Part shown: piece after piece, positions 35,946-46,055 of the stretch
Position numbering within the stretch: position 1 is the first letter of the stretch
Layout of the letters: each line of letters starts with the position of its first letter
Source of the DNA: Rhodoferax antarcticus ANT.BR
Lineage (GTDB): Bacteria; Pseudomonadota; Gammaproteobacteria; Burkholderiales; Burkholderiaceae_C
Reading direction: 5' to 3'
NCBI RefSeq assembly: GCF_001938565.1
Contig: NZ_MSYM01000007.1
Location: 124,001-188,000, forward strand
DNA: 64,000 bases
Notes under the pieces: generated by a model
What the model was told of the DNA's origin: nothing
The model's input: only the letters and a program-made list of their open reading frames with translations
Databases searched by the model: none
Position numbers and translations under genes: made by a program

Positions 35946-37085
35946 TTAGACTCCCGCTGGCACAGGGGTGACTTCAAAACCCAGTGTCCTGGCGCGGCGT
36001 TTGAGGGCAGCAACGCTGCGTGCGAGCTGCTGCTCTTCGTAGCGTTGCTGTCCCTGGTCAACGAACTCCTCACCCCGCGTCAGCATGAAGTACACCATGC
36101 GTGCAAGTTTATGTGCCACTGCCGTGTTGGCGCTAGGCTTGTCCATGCGCGCGCACAGGCGGCGATAGAAAGCCCCCAAGGCAGAGTCGCTACGTGACAA
36201 GCTCATCGCGGCCATCTTGAGGACTTGGCGGATCCGGTTGAGCGAGCGCTTCGTTTTGGACGACAACACCTTGCCCCCACTGATTTTGGTACCCGGACTC
36301 AAGCCTAACCAGGAGCAAAAGTGCTTGACCGTGGGGAAGCGACCCAAGTCTGGCCCCACCTCAGTCAGGATTTTCTTCACCGCAGTCAAACCCAGCCCGT
36401 TGATGCGGGTGAGGTCTACACCAGCCCAGTTGGCCAGTATCTGGCGTTCATCGAAATGCTCGCGCTGTTTGCTACCAAGGCGCGGGGGCTTGCCCAGATC
36501 AACCTTTTTCTGGCCCAAATTCGCCAGCTCCGCTTGTAGCTTGGTGTCGCACTCGGCCAAGTGGCGCGCAATATCGTCATACATGCCCAACGATTGGCGC
36601 AGCACGAACAGGTGCTCCTCACGCCAGTTGCCAGTCAATGCTTTGATGATCTCTTCAGGACTGGCCTTGACACGACTGTGGCGGTGCTTGGCTAGTGCCT
36701 TGGGATCCCGCTCTCCAGCCACAATGTCACGAATCATCAACGAGCCGCTCAAGCCCATGACATCGCTCAGTACCTCCGTGAGTTGGATGTTCATCTGTAC
36801 CAGCGCCTTTTGCATGCGCTGCACCCAACTGGCCTGCTCTGTGAGCAGGGTCTCGCGCTGCCGCGCAACGGCACGCAATTGGCAGACGTCACCATCGGGG
36901 CGAAATGCCGCGCGCAAGAAACCCAGGCTCATGAGCTTTTGCAGCCACTGGCAATCTTGTACGTCACTTTTACGCCCAGGTACGTACTTCATCTGACGCG
37001 CATCGACCAGCCAGACCTTGAGTCCGCGCTGCTCCAGCACTTCAAATACCGGTATCCAGTACACGCCGGTGGACTCGTTGTCGAG
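35946..37085 (-). pseudogene. IS110-family transposase lacking its N-terminus
   Basis: The frame contains NESTGVYWIPVFEVLEQRGL, then YVPGRKSDVQDCQWLQKLMS, and the C-terminal transposase_20 part (INGLGLTAVKKILTEVGPDL, FCSWLGLSPGTKISGGKVLS). IS110 transposases begin about 80-90 residues earlier with the DEDD catalytic start (GLDVHK-type), which is absent. Upstream codons belong to a WYL gene fragment instead, so the element is cut at the junction. Confidence 0.85.
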
Positions 37086-37240
37086 CCGGGAAAGCGGCAC
37101 ACCAGGTACAGGCGCGGGCCTCCTTGCTGGGCCAGTCCCAGAGGCATGACCTCGGTCTGGATGCGTTTGCCACCGGCGTTTTTGTAGTCCACCTCCAGCC
37201 AGCGGTTCGCGAACAGCGCGTTGCTGACCCGCTTGTTGAC
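37080..37240 (-). pseudogene. WYL-domain regulator fragment
   Basis: The codons VNKRVSNALFANRWLEVDYK, then NAGGKRIQTEVMPLGLAQQG, GPRLYLVCRFPG match the WYL domain core (the LYLVCRF segment is diagnostic). A stop precedes it and the IS110 remnant follows. It lies directly downstream of the helicase gene, so it may once have been the operon's regulator. Confidence 0.7.
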
Positions 37241-37255
37241 TCAAGTTTGATGCTG

Positions 37256-40200
37256 TCAGCTCCGATCACGACGGATTTGAGAGCCACTTGTCTGCAGACG
37301 ACCTGCACGGATCAATTTGCGGATCAGGCTTGCTCCAACATCCGCAATGACTGGCCCCGTGCGCGCAAATCCCATCCATCGTGCAAACGCGCGGACAGCC
37401 TCTTCTCGCTCAATAAAGCCTGACGTTTGACGACTGATCGCTGCGAGAAACTGATTCTTTAGATGTTCGTGCTCATAGTCTGCAATTGAGTGCGCTTTCA
37501 GTTGAACCAGATTGCCATTTCTCATCGTTACCCCGCGTCGTGCCGCGGCGAGCAGTGCACCTTCCAAAGCTGTACTGATACCAAGGACCGCGCGTTGATA
37601 CCCAAGACCGTAAGCAGTTTGACGAATCAGTTCATCTGATGTCAAAGGCCCCTTTGAAAGAACTTCTCGAATAATGCACATGACATCGTTATCGACGGCC
37701 CACACCCTCAAGCTATTGACAGTCTTCGATACCACCGTTGCTTCATCACCAGGGGCGTCATCATCCTCATCAACCGAAAACAGAATTTGCCTCAGTCGAT
37801 CGGCCTCAACAGCAACCATTGATGACGCGAACTCAAGCTCTTCCCTGTCGAGATGTGTCAGAGGATGAATAGCGCGCACGGCCAATGCGAGGTCACTGTC
37901 AATATGGAAATCGACCATATCAAATACGGCATTGCGATACAAAGTGTGTTGTACCAGAAGCTCCTTGTGAGATGCCAATACCGCCGTCTGATCCGCGTTC
38001 AATACCCGAGCGGTCAGAACTACGTAGCCACCCAAACCACTCCACTTCACATGCTGCTTGCGGTCTTCAACGTCAAAGATATAGATGAGCTCTCCTGAAC
38101 CACCTTGCTTGACTTGGTACGATCCGTGTTGTCCACAAAGGCTTCTCACCAGCTCAGGCAAACTGTCTGGTAGAGATTCTGAGGAATCCGCATGCCAGAC
38201 TTCACCGGATACGCGATGATACAAATCCATTGTTTCTCCGTCCGACAAGATGCCTTTGGTTCCTGCAAATATTTCGGCATTACGTCTTACGTTGCGGCTA
38301 AGGGAGTCTTCACTTGTCGATATCCGCTGCAACCGGATTAGCGGGTTCTCCTGCAACTGGCTCAAATATTCGGCCGCGCCAGGAGCTTGCGCCACACTTT
38401 CGTCAAACGCCCCAAGGAACGGTGCAGTTATCGACAAAATGAGCTGATCACGCCCGTGCGCTCCCTTGAGTGTTACCAACATTCCATTGACGCCTTCCCA
38501 CTGAAGTCTTCCACCCATTGGGCGAAGTGAAACTTGCGCACCCGTCAACATTCCCAAGCAGTTTTCGACAGTACACTGCACATGTGCTGTCCTTGCGTTC
38601 AAAATGCTTTGCGCCTCCTTCAACTCGGTGGTTCTATTACAGCCATCCAATGCGGGGGGCAAAATTTCAAATGGACTTTTTAATTCATCCATCAATGGTG
38701 GCTCGATTGGCCGGGAATCCAACAGTTGTTCCGATAGCTCAACTTCAGTTGAAGGTCGTGGTCCAGTATCTCCAATCTTGTTCATCGACAGCAGAAACTG
38801 ATTCAGGTTGCGTGCCGCCATGCGAACTTGAAGGAACTCCAGACTCTCACGAATATGTGGAAAGCCAACCTGAATATAGTGATCTTCATGCCCTGTCGTG
38901 ACTGACTTCATGGCTCGGTGAGACATGGAGGCTATCCTGTCGACCCGACCAACTTTTTGCTCTAATGAAATGGGGCTTGCTGAAATCCCGTAGTGAACAA
39001 CACTATCGCAAAACGTATGCAGATCTTCACCTTCTTGAAAGACGTTCGTCGATACCAAAACACGCGGATACCCCGGCATGCGAAACTTTCGGGCTATCGC
39101 CGAACGGCTCGCCGAATTCAGACCAGTGGCGCCCAGGACTGGCGACAACGGTTGTAGCTGACGCGTGAGATAAGTTGTCAACTCCGCTATCGCTTTGTCA
39201 GCAGCATCTTCGAAGTTTTGCTTGAGAAGCAAATCAAGGTTAGCAAACAGGTCGCGCAAGACTGTGAAGGAACTGAACACATCCGGATACTTGCTCTGGG
39301 CACTTAGCAAAGTTGAAAAGGCCCTGATCAAGTTCTCGTCTGCAGATCCATCTTCACTTTTTCCACGACTTCCCCTCAAGGCATAAAGGTCAATGAAAGG
39401 GTGATCCAAACGACAAATGGCCGCTGCAAGTCGATGATGAATGAGAATTTTGCGAATTGATGACTCAGCATCTGTTTCATTGGCTCCGGCCAGAAAATCA
39501 AAGGTTTCAATTGTCCATTTAAGTCCGAGGGCTTCCAGATCTGGCTGCACTTGTATAGCCTCCCAGAATGTTGTCTGATTCAGTGCTTGAACAAGACCGG
39601 AAGCGTCGACCACAGCGTGCTCCGTCTTGACGTCGAAATATGCAATCGAAAAAATTCTCCGTGCAACACGTACGCAGCTTGAATCCGGACGGTTCATGAC
39701 TGCACGGAGGTATGCATATTGCGCACGTTCGAACTGTTGCGCGCGGCTGGGGCTCGATGGCAGTGACGGCAGTTCCGTAAGCGAGCCAAAATCCAACTGG
39801 TCAGTGCGGGGCATGCCTGGCAATGTGGACCAATTAGTTGCGAACATCATACTCGCCGAGCCCAAGAGATTGCGGTAATTGAATGGTGTTATTTGCAGTT
39901 GTTCGCTTGCCCTGGACAGGAGCTCATTGTTACCCCGGTAAAACCACGCGAAGAAACTCGACAGATTTGTCTTGTCTTCGTCCAACTCATCATCGAGCTG
40001 TGCAAGTTGCCGCTCACCTATTCGCTTCTGATACTCACCGAACCATTCCGTTATCTCAGGATCGCTTGCAACGTATTGTGAAATCCAGCGGTTGTAGGTA
40101 TCTTCAATCTTTGCTTTAAGTTCACCGACGCTGCCAACGCGTCGCACAAAAATGAGCTGCTTCTTGTTGGCATCGAAGGCTGATACCTTGGCCCTGCGTG

Positions 40201-41506
40201 CAACCTCGTCCATTTTCGGGTGCGGTGGAAACGCGCGAAATCGGTTTTGGAAGTCGTTAACCAAATACTCCACCACTGTCCTGTCGGGTGCATCGCGCTC
40301 GCGACCCTCGACAGCATTCACTTGATCATCTACCCCGTCGAACTGCACGGGCTTGCCCTTGTTTGAAGGCAGATAGCTTTCGAATGAAGCGAGCATCCCG
40401 AGCTCGAATTTTCCACTGTTGTTTTCGTTTAAGGATTCACTGACCTTCTTTTGCAGCAACGCAGCAAAGAGTTGCTGCTCAAGACCAAGCTTGACCTCAG
40501 CACGATCTCCGCACCGGTGCTCCGTGCGGTACATATTTCGCGTGTGTGCCTTCTTGCCAAGCAGAATGCTGTTAAGGCGGCGCACCATAAATGGCTTTAA
40601 CGCCGTATGAATGTGGTCCCATGATGCTTTGGGAGAAACCTCCAGCAGTTCACCTTTTGCAAACAGTTCGAGTTGTCTCTTCAATTGACCAATCTCCCGG
40701 TCAAAAGGTGTCGCTGAAAGCAGAAGTACCCGATTGACGCGCTTGATTGATGTCGAACTGGAACCCTTGTCTGTCCCCAAAACAGTGGCAAGCAATTGAT
40801 TGCGGTCAGCGCTTTGCAAACCTCTACGATAGTTGTGTGCTTCATCCACTACAACCAAATCGAATTGCGGCAGAATTCCGTTCAAAGCCGCTGCCCAGGA
40901 TTGCTTGACCCTCAGCTTGAACGCCGCCATGTCAACGTCCGTTGAATTGACGTTCCTTAAGGCTTCAATGAGCGTATCAACTCTTGCGGCATTCTGTGGC
41001 AACGCTGTACGGAACCGGTCCAACGTTACCCTTAGCTCTGCGGAAGTACCACCCATAGGCAGACTAAATGCCGAAGTGCAAATGAAATAGTCGCGGGCAC
41101 TTTCAGTCGCCACCGCCTGCACGAGATCGGACAGCGAGCTACATAGTCGATTCGGTGCAGCCGGAGCGTTACCAAATCCTTTGACAATTCCATCCTGTGA
41201 CCGATAGTTCTTGTCAATAAAACTACGATAGTCTTTAAGCCACTTGTCACGAACGTTATTTTTTGGAAGCAGATACAGAACGCGCAAATCGGGCTTAAAA
41301 CGGCGCATCAAGGCAACCACTCCAAGCGCGACGTAGGTTTTCCCCATGCCAACTTCGTCCGCAAGGTATGCCAACCCCTTGTCTGAAAGTATGTTGTGCA
41401 GCGCCACCGCGCCCTCTAGCTGCAATTGCGAGAGGTCATTCGAAACTGCACCTTTTCCCGAGAAGTCGATGAGCGCATCGGCAGTTGCCAAATCAAGCTT
41501 GTTCAT
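37256..41506 (-). CDS. SNF2/HepA-type superfamily 2 helicase of a three-gene system
   Basis: The 1416-residue protein has motif I DEVGMGKT (50-57), motif II DEAH (221-224), motif III LLSATPF (262-268), a long insert, motif V STNVFQEGEDLH (819-830) and motif VI QKVGRVDR (850-857). This is the RapA/SNF2 arrangement of a dsDNA translocase. The last 500 residues have no domain I can name. ATG 41506 overlaps the stop of the PLD gene by 14 bases. Expected role: ATP-driven translocation on foreign DNA that licenses the partner PLD protein. Codon use is visibly more AT-rich than the host genes. SNF2 helicase is certain; defence role is inference. Confidence 0.9.
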   Translation of the reverse strand: MNKLDLATADALIDFSGKGAVSNDLSQLQLEGAVALHNILSDKGLAYLADEVGMGKTYVALGVVALMRRFKPDLRVLYLLPKNNVRDKWLKDYRSFIDKNYRSQDGIVKGFGNAPAAPNRLCSSLSDLVQAVATESARDYFICTSAFSLPMGGTSAELRVTLDRFRTALPQNAARVDTLIEALRNVNSTDVDMAAFKLRVKQSWAAALNGILPQFDLVVVDEAHNYRRGLQSADRNQLLATVLGTDKGSSSTSIKRVNRVLLLSATPFDREIGQLKRQLELFAKGELLEVSPKASWDHIHTALKPFMVRRLNSILLGKKAHTRNMYRTEHRCGDRAEVKLGLEQQLFAALLQKKVSESLNENNSGKFELGMLASFESYLPSNKGKPVQFDGVDDQVNAVEGRERDAPDRTVVEYLVNDFQNRFRAFPPHPKMDEVARRAKVSAFDANKKQLIFVRRVGSVGELKAKIEDTYNRWISQYVASDPEITEWFGEYQKRIGERQLAQLDDELDEDKTNLSSFFAWFYRGNNELLSRASEQLQITPFNYRNLLGSASMMFATNWSTLPGMPRTDQLDFGSLTELPSLPSSPSRAQQFERAQYAYLRAVMNRPDSSCVRVARRIFSIAYFDVKTEHAVVDASGLVQALNQTTFWEAIQVQPDLEALGLKWTIETFDFLAGANETDAESSIRKILIHHRLAAAICRLDHPFIDLYALRGSRGKSEDGSADENLIRAFSTLLSAQSKYPDVFSSFTVLRDLFANLDLLLKQNFEDAADKAIAELTTYLTRQLQPLSPVLGATGLNSASRSAIARKFRMPGYPRVLVSTNVFQEGEDLHTFCDSVVHYGISASPISLEQKVGRVDRIASMSHRAMKSVTTGHEDHYIQVGFPHIRESLEFLQVRMAARNLNQFLLSMNKIGDTGPRPSTEVELSEQLLDSRPIEPPLMDELKSPFEILPPALDGCNRTTELKEAQSILNARTAHVQCTVENCLGMLTGAQVSLRPMGGRLQWEGVNGMLVTLKGAHGRDQLILSITAPFLGAFDESVAQAPGAAEYLSQLQENPLIRLQRISTSEDSLSRNVRRNAEIFAGTKGILSDGETMDLYHRVSGEVWHADSSESLPDSLPELVRSLCGQHGSYQVKQGGSGELIYIFDVEDRKQHVKWSGLGGYVVLTARVLNADQTAVLASHKELLVQHTLYRNAVFDMVDFHIDSDLALAVRAIHPLTHLDREELEFASSMVAVEADRLRQILFSVDEDDDAPGDEATVVSKTVNSLRVWAVDNDVMCIIREVLSKGPLTSDELIRQTAYGLGYQRAVLGISTALEGALLAAARRGVTMRNGNLVQLKAHSIADYEHEHLKNQFLAAISRQTSGFIEREEAVRAFARWMGFARTGPVIADVGASLIRKLIRAGRLQTSGSQIRRDRS

Positions 41507-43457
41507 CGCTGCTCACCTGTTGTGTTGGACTGGTTGCAACCTGTATAACTGGCATCGTGAACTTGTCCTTGATCCAGGCAAGGAATTCGAACTTGTTGGG
41601 CAGGGCATCGAATTCCTCATTTTGTTCGGTTTGCCCAATGAGCTCCAGCACTTCACGCTTGAGGTTATTGCTTTTCGGGGGGTATAGGGTCAGTATCTCA
41701 TCCATGCTCAACAGAGTGAGGTATCGAACAATCAGAGAAATTTGAGAGCCATCATCGGTGGCACCGAGGGAGTTCGCAAGTCCACGCAAAGAATCAGGCT
41801 GCTGCCCATCAAGGTAGTAAGCAAGTTCATTGGTTCTGCCAGCGGACTGGGCTTGTCCGAGCTTCTTTCGCAGGTTCCAGAATGCGCCATTGACTTCAGA
41901 AAATTCCGAAAAAAAGTTGGATCTGTCTTCTGTACTGGGGAGTGGTGACAGAAACTCATTTGATGTCAGACCTTCCTTGGATCGTCGAGCTTGCTTTTCA
42001 ACCAACGACGTGATCATGGCCATCCGAACTGCAGAATTCATGTTTTGAAAAATTCGCAGCAAATCCTGAACATCAAGTTCTGGTAGTGAGTTCGGACGGC
42101 AATAGATTTGTCGTTGAGAAACTAAAAGGTTTCTCTTGTCGCTGGAAGCGCCGTCCGGCGAATTCCATGTTGCAGCAACCAACGCCGAGTGCTTGAGTTG
42201 CGCTGACAGGCTAGCGACCGTGAACTTGCTGGTCGCTTGAGCCGTCAGCGGATATTGACCAATTTTCTGACCTTGCGCATCGTAAAGCGTCAGTCGTCCC
42301 GTCTCAGGGCTCAGCATTTCCAACTCGTGGGTGAGCCAGTCGTACGTCAACTGAATGGGAGGCATAGCAACTTCAGAGTTGTGCTTTGCAGCTTCCACTG
42401 GATCCTTGGCGGAAAACTTTTGTGCTTCTTCCTTTAGGGGCGTCAGCAACTTGAGTTCCGACCTACCTGTCAACAAGAATCCTGCCTCGACATTGCGATA
42501 CATCGCCATGTAGCTAAGATTTACTGAGCCAATGAAGAGCCAATTCTTCCCTGAGTAGATCTTGGCGTGAAGCTTGCGCTCCAGTTCTTCGTTCTTTCGC
42601 AGTGAAAATCTTTGGGCTAGGTCGGCATTCCAGTCACACCACTGCACAAGCTTGGAAAGATCCTGATACACCGGATGAGTCATGGTCGCGGCACCGGTGT
42701 CGTCAGTCGGCAGAAAGAGTGAAACCTTTTTGAATGATATGAGGAATTTCACCATCTCCGTGTTATCGCCCTCTTCTGCAAAGAACGGACTGACAATTTC
42801 GACAGGGCCACGGTCTACCGCATTCAGGAAGTCGGGAAACGAATTCCGGACTTTCCCTGCACCAGAGAAGTAGAAGCTGCAAACTTCACTACGGGGGCCA
42901 GTTTTCCACTCCGATAGTCGGGCTTGCAAGGCTTCAATTGCCGGTACTGGTTGCGTTGTCTGAAAATAGTCCAGTGCTGCTCGCAGAGGTATCAGAACAT
43001 TCAATGGAGCGTTCTCTTTACTGAGTTCAATCCAGTGACCCACTTCGATGTTTGTCCACCAACCTGCTTTTGTCAAATTGAAAGACCCGGCAGCCAGAAT
43101 GATCGCAACATTGTCTTGTTCGTCTAGCACTTCCAAAACTGCAATCTTTGCATGCTGGCAGGCGGCAGGGACTCGCACCGGCAGATAGTCAATTTCCAGC
43201 TTTGCGGCAAAAGTTGGATTAAATACGTCAACATCGTATGCGACAGCAAAGCGCCCTCGACCAAAACTCATGAGCGACTGCAATTGGTGATATCGAATCG
43301 TTTCATCAGTCGAAAGGGCTGGCCCCCCCAATAGAAGCGGAACGACATCGAGCTCAAAAAAGTCCGGCTCAAAACAGTAGGTGGAAAAAAAGGCGCTTTT
43401 GACGGTACGCGCACCAATTGCCTCTTTGAAACTTTCGCTAATAGTCAATGATTTCAT
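41493..43457 (-). CDS. Phospholipase-D-fold protein with two HKD motifs
   Basis: From ATG 43457, which overlaps the previous gene's stop (ATGA), the protein has 654 residues. HKD motif 1 is HAK (102-104), GSFN (124-127), Glu138. Motif 2 is HAK (297-299), GSVN (310-313), Glu324. Both halves keep the His, Lys, Asn and Glu of the phosphodiesterase site, so an active nuclease or phosphodiesterase is likely. Residues beyond 400 form an unknown C-terminal domain. No signal peptide is present, so it acts in the cytoplasm. PLD nucleases pair with helicases in DISARM (DrmC) and the dpd systems; this is a different arrangement. Confidence 0.88.
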   Translation of the reverse strand: MKSLTISESFKEAIGARTVKSAFFSTYCFEPDFFELDVVPLLLGGPALSTDETIRYHQLQSLMSFGRGRFAVAYDVDVFNPTFAAKLEIDYLPVRVPAACQHAKIAVLEVLDEQDNVAIILAAGSFNLTKAGWWTNIEVGHWIELSKENAPLNVLIPLRAALDYFQTTQPVPAIEALQARLSEWKTGPRSEVCSFYFSGAGKVRNSFPDFLNAVDRGPVEIVSPFFAEEGDNTEMVKFLISFKKVSLFLPTDDTGAATMTHPVYQDLSKLVQWCDWNADLAQRFSLRKNEELERKLHAKIYSGKNWLFIGSVNLSYMAMYRNVEAGFLLTGRSELKLLTPLKEEAQKFSAKDPVEAAKHNSEVAMPPIQLTYDWLTHELEMLSPETGRLTLYDAQGQKIGQYPLTAQATSKFTVASLSAQLKHSALVAATWNSPDGASSDKRNLLVSQRQIYCRPNSLPELDVQDLLRIFQNMNSAVRMAMITSLVEKQARRSKEGLTSNEFLSPLPSTEDRSNFFSEFSEVNGAFWNLRKKLGQAQSAGRTNELAYYLDGQQPDSLRGLANSLGATDDGSQISLIVRYLTLLSMDEILTLYPPKSNNLKREVLELIGQTEQNEEFDALPNKFEFLAWIKDKFTMPVIQVATSPTQQVSSDEQA

Positions 43458-44686
43458 GCCATCCCCTGTTGCGCGATATCCAGAAAGGCACGGATGAAAT
43501 AGGTATAGCGCCAATTCGAAGTCTGCGCACTTAACTTGCTGATGTCCTGAGGTTTGTCGTTTTTAACCCTCACCGCCAGATTTTTCCCATCCCAATCGAT
43601 CCACGCAGCGCCACCGCGCGCGTTCATCAGTGTCTTGTTCTGCACCATCAACAACCGAATCATGGCTGTGGCATCTCCAACCGACGCCGCTGCCTGAAAT
43701 GCCTTGAGAAAGGTACGATGGGGCAATTCCAGTTCCTTCTGCCAGTCATCACCAAATTGGAGCTCTTGAACATGAGATTTCAAGGTCTGCGCTACCGCGT
43801 CCATTTGCTCTCCGTTCTTGCCCAACAACCATGACATGACCGCGTCGGCAAGGTTCAGCAATGGATCTATGGAGCTAATTCTCAACATGGTAGTTTTGAG
43901 TTCAGAGGTCACTTCTGAGTGACTCAGAATCCAATTGCAAAAATCCGAGATCGTCCAGTCAGACTTTTTCTTCAGATAGGACGTTGCCAGTCGAAACAGC
44001 TCGGACTGGAGTTCGCAATCGCGCTGAGTGGCAATGAGTGCCTCGACAACTGTCTGACGCAGACTGGAGCTTCCAATGACGGAAATAAACACCGACGCCA
44101 AATTTTTCGTGGCGTCTTTGTCTAAATTGACTGCGCTGGCAATATTGCAAAATTTGTTCCAATTAGGAAGTTCGAATTCGGCAACAATTTCTTGAACCAA
44201 GACCTCCCCTGCTTTCGTGAGCCGTCTGTTTGCGCCTGAAATCAGACCTGCTCCTTCCAGCGCACTCGAATAGAGACCCCATAGTCCATAGCCCGCCTGG
44301 CTGGCAAGGAGTTGGGCCTCGGCAGCAGTTCCTAGAACGATTCGGTCCCGCTCAAAATTCTTGCTCGCCCGTGTGATACCCAGAAATCCAGGCTCCCTGG
44401 CGCCTGCAGCGAGTTTTAAGTAAGCAGCAACCTGCTCTGCGCGTAAGTAGCGCTCCTGTATCAGCTCCTGCTCAGACTGATTTTGATTTGCGAATTGGCA
44501 GCACAATAGTGCCACTATAAAGTTATCCAGGTTCGCGGTTACGGTTGTAAGGTTTCCAACGATTCGCCGCCCCAGATAGCTCCAGGTTGCTTCAGCTCCC
44601 AGCGGATCACGTGATCCTTTAGGTCGAGCACGGTCATCGTACGAAGAAAATACTGTAACCATTGGGGTTCCCACGTCTAAGGTCAT
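43454..44686 (-). CDS. Uncharacterised first gene of the helicase-PLD operon
   Basis: The 410-residue protein shows no motif I can name. A conserved-looking N-terminus reads SSYDDRARPKGSRDPLGAEA, then YLGRRIVGNLTTVTANLDNF; the rest is mostly helical (ASVFISVIGSSSLRQTVVEA, AVMSWLLGKNGEQMDAVAQT). No membrane segment or signal peptide. ATG at 44662 (MVTVFSS) is an alternative start. It overlaps the PLD gene by four bases, so the three proteins are made together. It may be a target-recognition or adaptor subunit; that is a guess. Confidence 0.8.
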   Translation of the reverse strand: MTLDVGTPMVTVFSSYDDRARPKGSRDPLGAEATWSYLGRRIVGNLTTVTANLDNFIVALLCCQFANQNQSEQELIQERYLRAEQVAAYLKLAAGAREPGFLGITRASKNFERDRIVLGTAAEAQLLASQAGYGLWGLYSSALEGAGLISGANRRLTKAGEVLVQEIVAEFELPNWNKFCNIASAVNLDKDATKNLASVFISVIGSSSLRQTVVEALIATQRDCELQSELFRLATSYLKKKSDWTISDFCNWILSHSEVTSELKTTMLRISSIDPLLNLADAVMSWLLGKNGEQMDAVAQTLKSHVQELQFGDDWQKELELPHRTFLKAFQAAASVGDATAMIRLLMVQNKTLMNARGGAAWIDWDGKNLAVRVKNDKPQDISKLSAQTSNWRYTYFIRAFLDIAQQGMA

Positions 44687-44877
44687 ATACTGGATGCTTT
44701 AAGTTGGATGCTTCCTGACACCTGTGAACCGAATCAATTGATTTTCCTGCCGGGTTCGCATACCGATTTCTTAAGCTCTTTTTGTTGACTTTTGAAGGGT
44801 CTGTTAGTCAAGCCTATAGGCCAGAGGCTTGGATTTCGAGTACGTGCGCATCTCCCTATTGAGTACTTATTTAGGCG

Positions 44878-45840
44878 CTACACATACTTCGCCGCCGCCG
44901 CCAGAAAGCCCCGCTGCACCTTGGTGCGCAAGGCAGGCGGCGCGAGGACCTGAACGTCAGCGCCAAAGCGCATGATGTCGCCGACGAGTTCACGGTCATC
45001 GGAATACGGGAAGGACAGCAGGTAGCTGCCATCGGCCTCAAACGAGCTCTCCTGCATCGGATGCCAGGTCTCGCCGGCCACCCAGCGCGCCCGCTCAGGC
45101 GTGAACTTGAGCTTGGCCCAAGCTTGCGGCGCGCCATTGAAAATGCCATAACCCGTGCCCACGGCCTGGTCAATGCTTTTGGCTGACACCTCTTTTGCTG
45201 CTGTATCGAGGACCTCGAGCCGGCTGATGGCATCAATGCTGAAGCTGCGCACATCGTCGCGCAGGTGGCACCAGGCGTCGAGGTAAAAATTGTCCCGGTA
45301 ATGCACGAGGCGCTGCGGCGAGACCTCGCGCTCGGTGGTTATGCCGTTCTGGCGGTTGAAATGCCAGATCCTGAGTCGCTTGCGAGCCATCGTGGCCGCA
45401 GCAACGGCCTCGAACGACCTCGCCGCCACTTTGCGCTTGCCCGCGTGCACGATGCGGATCCTGCGCGCCATGTCCTGGCTGGCCAGCCCGTTCTTGTCCA
45501 TGAGCTGGGTCAGGCGGTCCTTCAAGGGGCGCAGCTTGGCGCCCAGAAGCCCGGGCTGGAGTTGCTCGAGCAGCTGCTGGATCGTCACGAGCGCCAGAAT
45601 CTCTTCCTGGCTGAACCACAGGCCGGGCAGTTCGCTGTCGGTGTGCCCGGCCTCCATCTGGTAGCCCCCGAGATCACGGTTGAACGTGATGGGCACATGG
45701 AGCTGGTCGCGCAGTTTGGCGATGTCGCGCTTGAGCGTGGCGCGCGAGACTTCGAGCGAGGCCATGAGTTCTTCGGCCGAGACAGCGCGGCGCGCACTCA
45801 GCAGACTCTTGTAGCGATAAAGCCGCACGACTTCACTCAT
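44878..45840 (-). CDS. YafY-type HTH-WYL transcriptional regulator
   Basis: The 320-residue protein has an N-terminal helix-turn-helix (AVSAEELMASLEVSRATLKR) and a WYL domain (IWHFNRQNGITTEREVSPQR, then LVHYRDNFYLDAWCHLRDDV, RSFSIDAISRLEVL), ending in a WCX-like tail. Such proteins sense nucleic acid or nucleotide ligands and regulate defence and DNA-damage genes. It lies between the helicase operon and the VWA gene, all on the minus strand, and could control either. Confidence 0.9.
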   Translation of the reverse strand: MSEVVRLYRYKSLLSARRAVSAEELMASLEVSRATLKRDIAKLRDQLHVPITFNRDLGGYQMEAGHTDSELPGLWFSQEEILALVTIQQLLEQLQPGLLGAKLRPLKDRLTQLMDKNGLASQDMARRIRIVHAGKRKVAARSFEAVAAATMARKRLRIWHFNRQNGITTEREVSPQRLVHYRDNFYLDAWCHLRDDVRSFSIDAISRLEVLDTAAKEVSAKSIDQAVGTGYGIFNGAPQAWAKLKFTPERARWVAGETWHPMQESSFEADGSYLLSFPYSDDRELVGDIMRFGADVQVLAPPALRTKVQRGFLAAAAKYV

Positions 45841-46055
45841 GCTTTCCCTGTACTTTCTGTTTTATTTTGTTATATCATAGGCGATCAAAGGGGGCCCTTA
45901 CGGCTGACAGCCGGAGAGAGCATCGATATTTACCCGTTGCACAACCGCAGGCCTCTTGCATCGCCCACTGCGCAGACGCAAGGACAGCAAAAACAGGGGC
46001 CGCAGCACGCTGCCTTCCGAGCCCAATGCCGGGCCTAAAGCCCAGGCACTGGCGC

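Noticed and set aside
37256-44686. DISARM, Hachiman, dpd, BREX or Mokosh assignment for the helicase operon
   Set aside because: The diagnostic partners (DrmA/DrmB and methylase, HamA, DpdA-type genes, PglZ/BrxC, SF1 helicase) are all missing; only the helicase-plus-PLD idea is shared.
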